DNA of 64,000 bases from assembly GCF_003434055.1 (NCBI RefSeq), contig NZ_QVEX01000005.1:186001-250000 (forward strand), written 5' to 3'. The DNA comes from Enterocloster aldenensis. Lineage in GTDB: Bacteria > Bacillota > Clostridia > Lachnospirales > Lachnospiraceae. Numbering within the stretch: position 1 is the first letter of the stretch; every line of letters starts with the position of its first letter. Below the pieces are notes generated by a model, which saw only the letters and a program-made list of their open reading frames with translations, was not told where the DNA came from and made no database searches. Made by a program: the position numbers and the translations under genes. Shown here one piece after another: positions 1 through 8,192 of this stretch.

Positions 1-31
1 AAATTTGAGCTTGAAAAATTGGCATATCGGA

Positions 32-83
32 GTATTTAAATACAAATATCCTTCTTGACAGCATCATTTCCATGTGCTATTCT
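32..83 (+). promoter_or_regulatory. Promoter and palindromic site upstream of the AtuA operon
   Basis: TTGACA at 55-60 and TATTCT at 78-83 are separated by 17 bases, a good vegetative promoter. A perfect 12-base palindrome, GTATTTAAATAC, lies at 32-43 just upstream of the -35 box and could be a regulator site. The operon's first start codon is at 141 after an AAGGAGG site. Confidence 0.6.
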
Positions 84-140
84 TGGTATATATTGTAATA
101 ACAAGTTATATCAACAACGCATTTCAAAAGGAGGATTACC

Positions 141-1511
141 ATGGGAAAGGACACTCTGAGGATTATTTCCCCAAATGGACATTTGGGCTTTGCCCCCACA
201 AAGGAAGGAAGTTTTTACATTGGTGCAGAAACAAAACCGGATTATTACTGCTGTGATTCAGGCAGTGACGATATCGGCCCGGTGCCTCTGGGCATGGACA
301 AATGCGCCAGCCATCCGGACTGGCAGTATCACGACCTGGAATTAATGCTGCTGGCATCCCGTGAACAGGGTGTGCCCATGATTATCGGATCCGCAGGCGA
401 TACAGGAACCAACAGCCGTGTGGACATGTACGTTGAGATGATCCGCGACATGGCTAAGAAGCATGGTCTAAAGAAATTCAAACTGGCTTATTTTTATTCT
501 GAAGTGGATAAGGAATACCTCCGCAGGAAAATGCTTGCCGGCGAGACAATCGAAGGCCTGAACAGCCGCACCAGCCTGACCATGGAAGAGCTGGACGCCA
601 CCACCAGGATTGTGGCCGTATCCGGAGTGCATCCCTTTATCAAAGCCCTGGAGATGGGGGCGGATGTAATCATCGGCGGACGTACCAGTGATGCCTGCGT
701 CTTTGCATCGGCCGCTATTTACGAAGGCTTCCCGGAAAACATTGCATATTACACAGGCAAGGTCCTGGAGTGCGCATCCTTCTGCTGCGAGCCTTACGGC
801 GCCAAGGAATCCGTTATCGGGACCATTACAAAGGATGATGTGAAGGTTACCGCCATGGCCCCGTTCCAGCGCTGCACCATCGCATCCGTGGCAGGACATG
901 CGATGTATGAGCGGACCAACCCGTACTATGAATACGTGGCAGGCGGCTGCCTGGACATGAGTGAATGCACATATGAACAGTTTGATGAAAAGACCTGCCG
1001 CATCACGAATCCCAAATTCATCCCCATTGAGGGAAGGATTAAGGTAAAACTGGAAGGCTCTGGCTACATAGGGAAGCGCTATATGGGACTTGCAGGCGTG
1101 CGCGATCCGTATACGATCAAGAACATTGACAAGGTAATTGACTGGGCCAAATCCCAGGTTGCCGAGCGCCATCCGGAAGATAAATATGAACTCAGCTACC
1201 GGATTTTCGGTAAGAACGGCGTCATGGGCGATATGGAGCCAATTAAGGAAACCAAGTCCCATGAACTGTTAATCGTAGTAGAAGGCGTTGCGGATGACGA
1301 TGCCCTGGCCCAGGAAGTCACCCTGATCGGCATGCGCCAGATTTTCTACGCAAGACTGCCTGAGGTTAAGGGAACCGCGGGAACCGCCGCATTCATCCTG
1401 GATGAAGTTACCAAGATTTCCGATGCCTATACCTGGACCATGGACCACACCGTGGAAGTGGATGACCCGTTGGAACTGTTCCCTGTTTCCATGATTGAAA
1501 TCGGTGAATAA
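141..1511 (+). CDS. AtuA-family (DUF1446) acyclic terpene utilisation-like protein
   Basis: This 456-residue protein matches the AtuA/DUF1446 family, named for the acyclic terpene utilisation locus of Pseudomonas; its enzymatic reaction is not established. Recognisable family segments are IIGSAGDTGTNSR near residue 75, GADVIIGGRTSDACVFA near residue 173 and a C-terminal region rich in acidic residues. In Pseudomonas AtuA carries a C-terminal DUF4387 domain; here that domain is a separate gene 15 bases downstream. Start at 141 has an AAAGGAGGA site 6 bases upstream. The gene opens an operon with two kinds of membrane transporter, which suggests uptake and conversion of an organic acid or similar substrate. 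The family call is firm, the substrate is unknown. Confidence 0.85.
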   Translation: MGKDTLRIISPNGHLGFAPTKEGSFYIGAETKPDYYCCDSGSDDIGPVPLGMDKCASHPDWQYHDLELMLLASREQGVPMIIGSAGDTGTNSRVDMYVEMIRDMAKKHGLKKFKLAYFYSEVDKEYLRRKMLAGETIEGLNSRTSLTMEELDATTRIVAVSGVHPFIKALEMGADVIIGGRTSDACVFASAAIYEGFPENIAYYTGKVLECASFCCEPYGAKESVIGTITKDDVKVTAMAPFQRCTIASVAGHAMYERTNPYYEYVAGGCLDMSECTYEQFDEKTCRITNPKFIPIEGRIKVKLEGSGYIGKRYMGLAGVRDPYTIKNIDKVIDWAKSQVAERHPEDKYELSYRIFGKNGVMGDMEPIKETKSHELLIVVEGVADDDALAQEVTLIGMRQIFYARLPEVKGTAGTAAFILDEVTKISDAYTWTMDHTVEVDDPLELFPVSMIEIGE

Positions 1512-1526
1512 AAGGAGGACGAAATT

Positions 1527-1850
1527 ATGAAGACAATGAAGCTTGTTGATTTGGCAAAAACAATCCGCAGCAAGAATGCCGGTACGGACCGAATCACGTT
1601 TGATATTATTTTCCGTGACCCACAAAACTATGAACTGGTTAAAAAAAGCGGTGTGCTCAACCGTGCATTCGTGGCGGAACTGTTCGGTATCCCGGACAGC
1701 CGTATTGCTGATTTTGTGGAATTTGACCCGGGTTATGCAATCAAATTTACCATCAACCGCCTGCGTCCCTCCGGTTCCTTTGGGGAGGGTGATATATTTG
1801 GCTGCCAACAGTACCCGCCTCTGCTGGACGTAGAAATCCCCGTGGAGTAA
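1527..1850 (+). CDS. DUF4387 protein, AtuA partner
   Basis: A 107-residue protein of the DUF4387 family, the module that forms the C-terminus of full-length AtuA proteins. The family-like stretch AKTIRSKNAGTDRITFDIIF lies at residues 9-28 and a basic/aromatic segment ending in GSFGEGDIFGCQQ follows near residue 90. The start has an AAAGGAGG site that overlaps the end of the upstream gene, so the two are translationally close. It most likely forms a complex with the AtuA-like protein; this is inferred from the fused forms. Confidence 0.85.
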   Translation: MKTMKLVDLAKTIRSKNAGTDRITFDIIFRDPQNYELVKKSGVLNRAFVAELFGIPDSRIADFVEFDPGYAIKFTINRLRPSGSFGEGDIFGCQQYPPLLDVEIPVE

Positions 1851-1870
1851 AGGCTGCATAAATTCTGAGT

Positions 1871-1927
1871 AATTGCCGGCTGTACCAGGTTCTGTATTGC
1901 ATAAATAACTGGTGACAACCGGCAATT
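1871..1927 (+). other. Intercistronic hairpin
   Basis: AATTGCCGG at 1871-1879 pairs with CCGGCAATT at 1919-1927, and a further TGTACCAG/CTGGTGACA pairing extends the stem inward. No T-tract follows, so it looks like an mRNA processing or stability hairpin between the AtuA pair and the transporter genes rather than a terminator. Confidence 0.45.
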
Positions 1928-1952
1928 TCTAAAATATGAGAGGAGGAAAACA

Positions 1953-3314
1953 ATGCCAATCGAGCTCGTCTACCTGGCCGCGCTGTTAATCACCATCTGC
2001 ATTTTCTTTATCGTCCTGAAACGTCCGATTTATGAAGGGATGCTGGCTGGTTTCATTGTCATGCTGGCCATGACCAACCAGTGGAGCCATGCATGGGAAT
2101 TTGTATACAAGACATCCACCAATACCCTGTTTTACGCCATTGTGGCCTTCATGGTCGTGGCACAGATATTTACAGGAACTAAAGTAATCGATGCCTGTGT
2201 TGAAGTAGTCCTGTCCATCTTTGGCCGCATTAAAGGCGGTACCGGGTATGTGGCGCTTCTTGTGTCCAGCTTCATGGGCGCCCTGTCCGGCAGCGCTGCA
2301 GGCAATGTGGCTGCCACCGGTGTCTTCACCATCCCTTCCATGAAGCAAAGCGGCTTTCCTGACTATCTGGCCTCCAATATCTGTATGGCGTCCAGTACCA
2401 TGGGAAACATGATTCCGCCTTCCGGCATCATTGTGGCTTCCTTTGGCATTCTGACCACCCTGTACGGGGATGAACGGTACGCAATGTCCCAGTTCTGGCT
2501 GCTTATGTGGGGCATATCCCTCTGGTTCATCATCCAGCGCGCACTGACCATCTTTTTCTTCTGTAAATATCACAAAATCCAGGCCCTTCCAGCCAGCCAG
2601 GTGCCAAGATTCGGTGATGCCATGCGAAAAGGCTGGCGCTCCATGATGATTCCTGTGGTCATCCTCCTTCCTTTCCTTCTGGACGCCTTATTAAAAGACA
2701 ATTTCTTTACCAGCCGCCTGACCTCTGCCGGGGCATCTGCCCTGTCCGGCAGCGTACTGCTCTTTACCCCCGGCATCGCGGCAGTATATGCCCTGTTCAT
2801 CATCCGGAGGAGCATGAAGGTTGGGCCGAAACAGATTGCCGCCCTTCTCCAGAAGGGGACCAAGTCCATTGTTCCGGTTGCAGCCACCATCTTTTTCGCC
2901 TACTGCATCAGCAACCTGTTTGAATCCCTTAACGTGGGCGCCAACATCGGGGCCATGATATCCGGGTGGGGACTGGGACTGGTGCCCCTGGCCCTGATCA
3001 TCCCATTGTTTACCGCGGTCCTGGGCATGATACTCCCAGGTTCCTCACAGGTAGCCATCTTTGGCACTGCCATTGTCTCTGTCATGGCAGCCGCGGGCGC
3101 CAATCCCTTCCTGGTTGCAGGCCTACTTCCCGTTATCTGCGGCGCAATGGAAGGCATGACCCCTCCCCTGGCCCTTTGTATGTATACCGCCATGGGAATC
3201 TCAGGTTCCGCCATGAAAGAAACCACCCAGAACTGCATTATCTGGTGTGTCCTGCATTATCTGCTCAGTGTCCTTTTCCTCATTGGAATCATCCCCACGC
3301 TGTGGGTCGTATAG
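1953..3314 (+). CDS. TRAP-type (DctM-like) large permease subunit
   Basis: A 453-residue, very hydrophobic protein with about twelve predicted membrane segments. Residues about 110-165 contain the DctM-like signature, including GALSGSAAGNVAATGVFTIP and MASSTMGNMIPPSG, and a second half repeats a similar layout around LPGSSQVAIFGTAIVSVMAA. DctM subunits normally work with a periplasmic-type solute receptor (DctP or TAXI) and a small DctQ subunit using the sodium gradient; neither partner is visible here. The next gene, whose ribosome site overlaps this stop codon, encodes only a two-helix protein. The stop of this gene lies in ATAGGAGGT, so the two are coupled. Confidence 0.75.
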   Translation: MPIELVYLAALLITICIFFIVLKRPIYEGMLAGFIVMLAMTNQWSHAWEFVYKTSTNTLFYAIVAFMVVAQIFTGTKVIDACVEVVLSIFGRIKGGTGYVALLVSSFMGALSGSAAGNVAATGVFTIPSMKQSGFPDYLASNICMASSTMGNMIPPSGIIVASFGILTTLYGDERYAMSQFWLLMWGISLWFIIQRALTIFFFCKYHKIQALPASQVPRFGDAMRKGWRSMMIPVVILLPFLLDALLKDNFFTSRLTSAGASALSGSVLLFTPGIAAVYALFIIRRSMKVGPKQIAALLQKGTKSIVPVAATIFFAYCISNLFESLNVGANIGAMISGWGLGLVPLALIIPLFTAVLGMILPGSSQVAIFGTAIVSVMAAAGANPFLVAGLLPVICGAMEGMTPPLALCMYTAMGISGSAMKETTQNCIIWCVLHYLLSVLFLIGIIPTLWVV

Positions 3315-3325
3315 GAGGTATCGGT

Positions 3326-3640
3326 ATGAAAAAAGGTTCCCAGATACTTTACCAGCTCTTTGGCTGGGGCGCTTACATATCCATCTTTGCCGGCGCCGCC
3401 TGCTTTTTCGGTTTCGTGATTGCCCTCATCATTGGCGGCGGGACCGGCGCTGCCCTGGCCGTGATGATTAAAGGCACCTTTTTCCCAATCATCATTAAGC
3501 TGACCAGTGTCTCCGTGGCACTTGGACTGATTGGCATGTACTTTGGGAAGGAACAGGCCCTGTCCATGACAGCGGACAAAAAGGAAGCAGAAGAAGACCT
3601 GAAACGCAATCTGGACCAGGCCGGAAAGAAAGAAAAATAA
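3326..3640 (+). CDS. Small two-helix membrane protein of the transporter operon
   Basis: A 104-residue protein with predicted membrane helices at about residues 15-37 and 47-70 and a charged C-terminal tail rich in Lys and Glu. I do not recognise the family. The AGGAGGT site at 3313-3319 overlaps the stop of the TRAP-type permease gene and places the start at ATG 3326, not at a further upstream codon in the same frame. By position it may replace the missing small (DctQ) subunit, but DctQ proteins have four helices, so this is only a guess. Confidence 0.7.
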   Translation: MKKGSQILYQLFGWGAYISIFAGAACFFGFVIALIIGGGTGAALAVMIKGTFFPIIIKLTSVSVALGLIGMYFGKEQALSMTADKKEAEEDLKRNLDQAGKKEK

Positions 3641-3659
3641 TTCCAGGGAGCAGATATAA

Positions 3660-5066
3660 ATGACTACTTTAGGGTTATCACATTTATCAGGCGCAATACT
3701 GACCTTAATAATCATGGCCGGGGTGGGAATCCACTCCGGCCGTCAGGTAAATAATGCCAGTGACTTTGCAATCGGAGGCGGCAGGTCCTCCTCCGTCATG
3801 GTTGCGGGCGCCATTATCGGCACCCTGGTGGGAGGCTCTTCCACCGTAGCCACCTCTCAGCTGGCATTTGAATACGGTTTTTCCTCCCTTTGGTTCTGCC
3901 TTGGCGGCGGTATCGGCTGCCTGTTCCTGGCCCTGTTTTTCGTCCGGCCCATGCGCAAAAGCGGATACCTGACCTTACAGCAGATGATACAGCATGAATA
4001 CGGCCGGAAGGCCGGGCTCCTCACCTCTGTCCTGGGCGCTCTGGGTATATTTTTAAACATCATCGCACAGCTTCTGTCCGCCATGGCGCTGTTAGGCGCG
4101 CTTTTGCCCCTGCCTCCTTTTTTATGCGCGCTGCTGGTGGCAGGCCTTATGGTATGTTATGTGGTATTTGGCGGGATGCGGGGCGCGGGAACCATCGGCC
4201 TTATTAAAACCGTGCTGCTCTATGCCTGCGCCATCCTGTGCGTGGCCATTGTGTTCAGGAAAACCAGCGGTTTTAACGATTTGTATGAAAGCCTTCCCGG
4301 GGCACGTTATTTCAGCCTGTTTGCACGGGGTATCGGGGTGGACGGGGGCGCGGCCCTGTCACTGGTCATAGGGGTCCTTTCCACACAGACCTATGCCCAA
4401 AGCATTTTATCAGCCAAAAGCAGCCGTGCCGCTGTGGAGGGCGCCCTGGCCAGCTCACTCTTAATCCCGCCCATCGGGCTAGGCGGGGTGTATATCGGTA
4501 TTTACATGAAAATGCTCTTCCCGGCCATGGACGCTGCCAGGACATTTCCACGGTTCATCATGCTCTACATGCCCGGATTCCTGGCAGGTATTTTCCTGGC
4601 AGTGCTTCTCATTGCCATCATCGGATGCGGGGCCGGACTGACCCTGGGAATCAGCAGCATCATTACCAGCAACCTGGAATCCCCTCTGGGCCTTGACCGG
4701 AACGAGAGGAAAAAACTGGCCTGTACCCGGATTTCTATTGTGGCCGTGCTGCTTGCAGCCGTGGTATTCACCATGGGGGACTTACAGTCAGTCATCCTTC
4801 AGTGGAGCTTCATGTCCATGGGTCTGAGGGGCGCGGTCCTGTTCCTGCCCATGTCCGGCGCCCTGTTCCTGCCTGGACGTATCCCCGCCAGATACGCGGT
4901 CCTGTCCATTATCGCGGGTCCCCTGTGCGTACTGGCCGGATCGGTTTTCATCCGCCTTCCCTTTGACCCGCTGTTTTTGGGGATGATTGTTGGGCTGGTG
5001 ATTATGGCGGCCGGGTATGTGGACGGGAGGAAAAACAGCAGTGATACCTGTTCCTGTTCCAGATAA
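3660..5066 (+). CDS. Sodium:solute symporter family (SSS) transporter
   Basis: A 468-residue protein with about twelve to thirteen membrane helices. It has SSS features: the N-terminal NNASDFAIGGGRSS segment near residue 31, followed by GTLVGGSSTVATSQLAFEYG near residue 53, and the core AGLTLGISSIITSNL near residue 325. SSS proteins import organic acids, amino acids, sugars or vitamins with sodium. It is the last gene of the AtuA operon, 19 bases after the small membrane protein, giving the operon two separate uptake systems. The C-terminus (SSDTCSCSR) is unusual for its clustered Cys. Substrate unknown. Confidence 0.8.
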   Translation: MTTLGLSHLSGAILTLIIMAGVGIHSGRQVNNASDFAIGGGRSSSVMVAGAIIGTLVGGSSTVATSQLAFEYGFSSLWFCLGGGIGCLFLALFFVRPMRKSGYLTLQQMIQHEYGRKAGLLTSVLGALGIFLNIIAQLLSAMALLGALLPLPPFLCALLVAGLMVCYVVFGGMRGAGTIGLIKTVLLYACAILCVAIVFRKTSGFNDLYESLPGARYFSLFARGIGVDGGAALSLVIGVLSTQTYAQSILSAKSSRAAVEGALASSLLIPPIGLGGVYIGIYMKMLFPAMDAARTFPRFIMLYMPGFLAGIFLAVLLIAIIGCGAGLTLGISSIITSNLESPLGLDRNERKKLACTRISIVAVLLAAVVFTMGDLQSVILQWSFMSMGLRGAVLFLPMSGALFLPGRIPARYAVLSIIAGPLCVLAGSVFIRLPFDPLFLGMIVGLVIMAAGYVDGRKNSSDTCSCSR

Positions 5067-5098
5067 CGGTTAAATACAGATGGGTGCTGCAGGTCATC

Positions 5099-5527
5099 CT
5101 ATCTGTCCATGCCATTCAGCAGCAGCCTGCAATTGTTGTGGGACCTGTCCAGGGAAAGTGTCTTTTCAAAGGCTTCCCTGGCTTTTTCCATGTTGCCAAG
5201 GCCAAGATTGCCAAGGCCGATTACATAATAGCAGTGGGCCATGTTCTTTCTGGTAAAGTCCTCATTATAAATCATGAGTTCAGGATAGGATACAGCATCA
5301 TTGCGGATTCCGTTAAAGAACATTTCCAGTTCCTTTTCAAGCATGGTAATATCCTTTTCATAATCCAGCTTTGTCTTGTTGAACAGCTGGTTCTTCATGA
5401 TTACAAATACACTCCCAACAAATACCGCATTGGACAGGATGCTGAGCATAGTAATCACAAGTATGATCCTCTTTGTTATGCTCTGACGGTAAAACCTGTA
5501 TTTTAACTGTTTAATCAATCCCTTCAT
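5099..5527 (-). pseudogene. Chimeric remnant: sensor-kinase N-terminus joined to a TPR C-terminus
   Basis: Residues 1 to about 75 look like the start of a YesM-type sensor kinase: a basic N-terminus, one membrane helix (IILVITMLSILSNAVFVGS) and the beginning of an extracytoplasmic sensor region. From about residue 87 (NMAHCYYVIGLGNLGLGNM) the sequence switches to a TPR motif with the KAREAFEKTLSLD helix, as found at the end of DUF5107/TPR glycan proteins. There is no HAMP, kinase or ATPase domain. The start at 5527 is preferred over an upstream codon because GGGGGAAA precedes it. It reads as the scar of an internal deletion that joined two genes in frame. Confidence 0.6.
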
Positions 5528-5685
5528 ACGCTTTCCCCCGCCTTGGATCCTGTACATGCAGACCCTGATATTAAATCTTACTATACGGTATTTCCTGGAT
5601 TTTTACAAGTCCAGGGGTATTTAGGAAAATGTAATCCTGTATCAGCTGATAAAACCACTTTGATTCCGCTTTTCGTTATTCTTTC

Positions 5686-5712
5686 TTGACAATAACGCTT
5701 TTCCATTATAAT
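5686..5712 (+). promoter_or_regulatory. Promoter of the modABC operon
   Basis: TTGACA at 5686-5691 is followed by TATAAT at 5707-5712 with a short 15-base spacer; a TAATAT at 5709-5714 gives the standard 17. Translation starts 42 bases downstream at 5754 after GGAGGG. Confidence 0.5.
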
Positions 5713-5753
5713 ATGGTAAATATTACTATATTGACTAATTGGAGGGTATTACA

Positions 5754-6665
5754 ATGAAAAAAAGAACATTCGCGATTTTTTTAGCTGCATCACTGGGTGC
5801 ATCCATATTGGGTGGGTGCTCAAAGGGCAATGAGGCCGGTTTCCCGGCAGTCTCAGCCGCCCCCTCAGCCACGGCCCAGGACCAGACGGACGCCAAACAG
5901 GAGCAGACCGCTGCCTCCGCAAAAAGCAGCGCATCCGGCACCAGCCAGCCCGGCGCCGGGACATCCGCAGATAATCCAAAACTCCCCGACCTGACCAGCC
6001 ATACCCTGATGATATACTGCGGCGCCGGAATGGCGGCGCCTTTCCAGGAAATCGCCGATGCATTCAAAGACGCCACCGGATGCCAGGTAAATGCCACCTA
6101 TGCCAACGCGGGCCAGATCCAGTCACAGATAACCACTACCGAAGAAGGCGACATGTTTGTTGCCGGTTCCGGGGATGAACTTAAGCCCGTGGAATCCTAT
6201 GTGGAGGACAAAAAGGATTTGGTAAAACACATACCTGTGCTGGCAGTGCAGAGCGGCAACCCCAAAAACATCACCGGGCTTTCCGACCTGACCGGGGATG
6301 GTGTAAGTCTTATCATGGGCGACGTGGATTCCACCCCCATTGGAAAGATTGCAAAGAAAGCCATGACCGATGCCGGTATCTTTGACCAGGTAAAGATTGA
6401 GGCAACCACGGCCACTGCTCCCCAGATGTCCACTGCCCTGGCCGCGGGGGAGGCCGATGCAGCCATTGTCTGGAAGGAAAACTGCGATGCAGAAGGTGTG
6501 GAAATCGTGGATACAAAGGACCTGGATCCATACATCAAGACCATCCCTGCCGCCTCCTTAAGCTGCGCTTCGGATAAAGACGCCCTTGCTGCGTTCAACC
6601 AGTACTTAGACTCTGACACGGTCAAAGAAATATGGGTAAAATACGGATATGAAATCGTGGAATAG
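5754..6665 (+). CDS. modA: Molybdate/tungstate-type ABC substrate-binding lipoprotein
   Basis: A 303-residue lipoprotein: signal peptide with lipobox ending LGGC, Cys at residue 22, then a low-complexity Ala/Ser/Gln linker to about residue 75. The binding domain starts at LMIYCGAGMAAPFQEIADAF, continues with NAGQIQSQI and GDMFVAGSGDE, and ends with AGEADAAIVW, a layout typical of ModA/WtpA oxyanion receptors. It would capture molybdate or tungstate outside the membrane and hand it to the permease. ATG 5754 is chosen because GGAGGG lies 7 bases upstream; a TTG 15 bases earlier lies within that site. Permease and ATPase genes follow directly. Molybdate versus tungstate cannot be decided from the sequence. 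Confidence 0.8.
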   Translation: MKKRTFAIFLAASLGASILGGCSKGNEAGFPAVSAAPSATAQDQTDAKQEQTAASAKSSASGTSQPGAGTSADNPKLPDLTSHTLMIYCGAGMAAPFQEIADAFKDATGCQVNATYANAGQIQSQITTTEEGDMFVAGSGDELKPVESYVEDKKDLVKHIPVLAVQSGNPKNITGLSDLTGDGVSLIMGDVDSTPIGKIAKKAMTDAGIFDQVKIEATTATAPQMSTALAAGEADAAIVWKENCDAEGVEIVDTKDLDPYIKTIPAASLSCASDKDALAAFNQYLDSDTVKEIWVKYGYEIVE

Positions 6666-7476
6666 GAACCGCTGCAGACAGTATGATTTATTCTCAGCCA
6701 TAACCATCGGGACAGCGCTGCTGGTGATATTCTTCATCGGCAGCGCAATCAGCGCTGTCATTATCAGCGGGATTCCCTGCTTTGCAGAAACCATACGTTC
6801 AGAGGAAGTCTTATTTGCATTCCGCCTGAGCGTCACCACTGCCAGCATATCCACTGTCATTGTAATGGCCCTGGCGCTCCCCACCGCCTACGCCCTTACG
6901 CGGACAGACATGCCATTTAAACGTCTGTCCGGACTGATGATAGAACTTACCCTCTCCCTTCCCTATATCCTTCTGGGGCTCAGCCTTCTCATAATCTTCT
7001 CTTCACCCGCCGGTAAATGGCTGAAGGAGCACGGTTTCAAAGTAGTCTTCTCCCCTGCCGGCATCGTGATGGCCCATATCCTGGTAAACCTTCCTTATGC
7101 TGTCCGTTTAATCCGGACTGCATTTGAAGCATCGGACCGGAGGCTTGAATTTATCGCGCAGACCTTGGGGGCTTCCCCCTGGAAATGCTTTCTTACCATC
7201 CTGCTCCCCCTGTGCCGGGGCAGCTTAACCAGCGCCTTCATCCTGACCTGGTCCAGGGCTTTAGGAGAGTTTGGGGCAACCCTTATGCTGGTGGGCGTGA
7301 CCCGTTTTAAAACCGAGACATTGCCGGGCAGCATCTATCTGAGCATTTCAACCGGGAATAATCCCACGGCCATGGCCACAGCCATGCTTATGCTAATGAT
7401 TTCCGGCTGTACCCTGGCGCTGGCCCAGGTGCTGGGGAAGTCTCCCTATGGACGCGAAAGGCAGGTGGGACATTAA
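6649..7476 (+). CDS. modB: Molybdate-type ABC transporter permease
   Basis: A 275-residue permease with about six helices. The binding-protein-dependent transport (EAA) loop is visible as RRLEFIAQTLGASPWKCFLTI and then ALGEFGATLMLVG, the typical ModB/CysT C-terminal signature. The gene overlaps the end of the receptor gene by 17 bases and its own stop abuts the GTG of the ATPase, so the three form a tightly coupled operon. It forms the channel of the oxyanion importer. Confidence 0.85.
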   Translation: MKSWNRNRCRQYDLFSAITIGTALLVIFFIGSAISAVIISGIPCFAETIRSEEVLFAFRLSVTTASISTVIVMALALPTAYALTRTDMPFKRLSGLMIELTLSLPYILLGLSLLIIFSSPAGKWLKEHGFKVVFSPAGIVMAHILVNLPYAVRLIRTAFEASDRRLEFIAQTLGASPWKCFLTILLPLCRGSLTSAFILTWSRALGEFGATLMLVGVTRFKTETLPGSIYLSISTGNNPTAMATAMLMLMISGCTLALAQVLGKSPYGRERQVGH

Positions 7477-8187
7477 GTGAAGGAAATCATTATCCACAAT
7501 TTTACCGTGAAACGGGGTAGTTTTACACTGTATCCCCTGTCCCTTACCATTGAAAAAGGGGAAATCTTTGCTATACTAGGACGTACAGGGTCCGGCAAAA
7601 CCGTGCTGCTGGAGGCCATTGGGGGCATGTTTCCTGGAACCGGCGGTTCTGTCCTGTATGACGGCATTGACGTCATGGAAATCCCGCCTTTTAACCGCAG
7701 GCTCGGCTTTGTGTACCAGGACCACGGACTATTTCCACACATGAAGGTTTATGACAATATTGTATACGGCCTGAAAATGCACGGCTTCACCAGGGCTGAG
7801 CAGGAGGAACGCGCATACGCCCTCATGGAAATGCTGTCCATAACCCATATCAGGAACCAGTATCCCGGTACCCTAAGCGGGGGAGAAAGCCAGCGCACCG
7901 CGCTGGCCAGGGCGCTGGCCCTTAAACCGGAAGTCCTTCTTCTGGACGAACCATTCTCAGCCCTGGACCCGGCTACCAGGCAGCAGCTTTACCTGGAACT
8001 TGAAAAAATACATGAACGTTTTCAATGTACCATAATCTTTGTAACCCATGATTTCACCGAAGCCAGGCTGCTGGCCAAAAGGGTAGGTATCCTGCTGGAC
8101 GGCCGGCTGAAGGCAGTGGCTTCTGCAGACAGGCTCATGGATGGACACTATTGTGATGAAGTTGAACAATTTCTTGGGAGGGATTAA
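7477..8187 (+). CDS. modC: Molybdate-type ABC transporter ATP-binding protein
   Basis: A 236-residue ABC ATPase: Walker A GRTGSGKT near residue 35, Q-loop YQDHGLFPHM, signature LSGGESQRTALARAL near residue 130, Walker B VLLLDEPFSALDP and switch His in FVTHDFTEA. It lacks the C-terminal Mop/TOBE extension of Enterobacterial ModC, as in WtpC-type or short ModC proteins. It begins with GTG directly after the permease stop codon. It energises uptake of molybdate or tungstate. Confidence 0.85.
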   Translation: MKEIIIHNFTVKRGSFTLYPLSLTIEKGEIFAILGRTGSGKTVLLEAIGGMFPGTGGSVLYDGIDVMEIPPFNRRLGFVYQDHGLFPHMKVYDNIVYGLKMHGFTRAEQEERAYALMEMLSITHIRNQYPGTLSGGESQRTALARALALKPEVLLLDEPFSALDPATRQQLYLELEKIHERFQCTIIFVTHDFTEARLLAKRVGILLDGRLKAVASADRLMDGHYCDEVEQFLGRD

Positions 8188-8192
8188 AAGAT

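Noticed and set aside
468..1262. A 264-codon minus-strand frame inside the AtuA gene
   Set aside because: Antisense shadow; high Cys and His content and no recognisable family.
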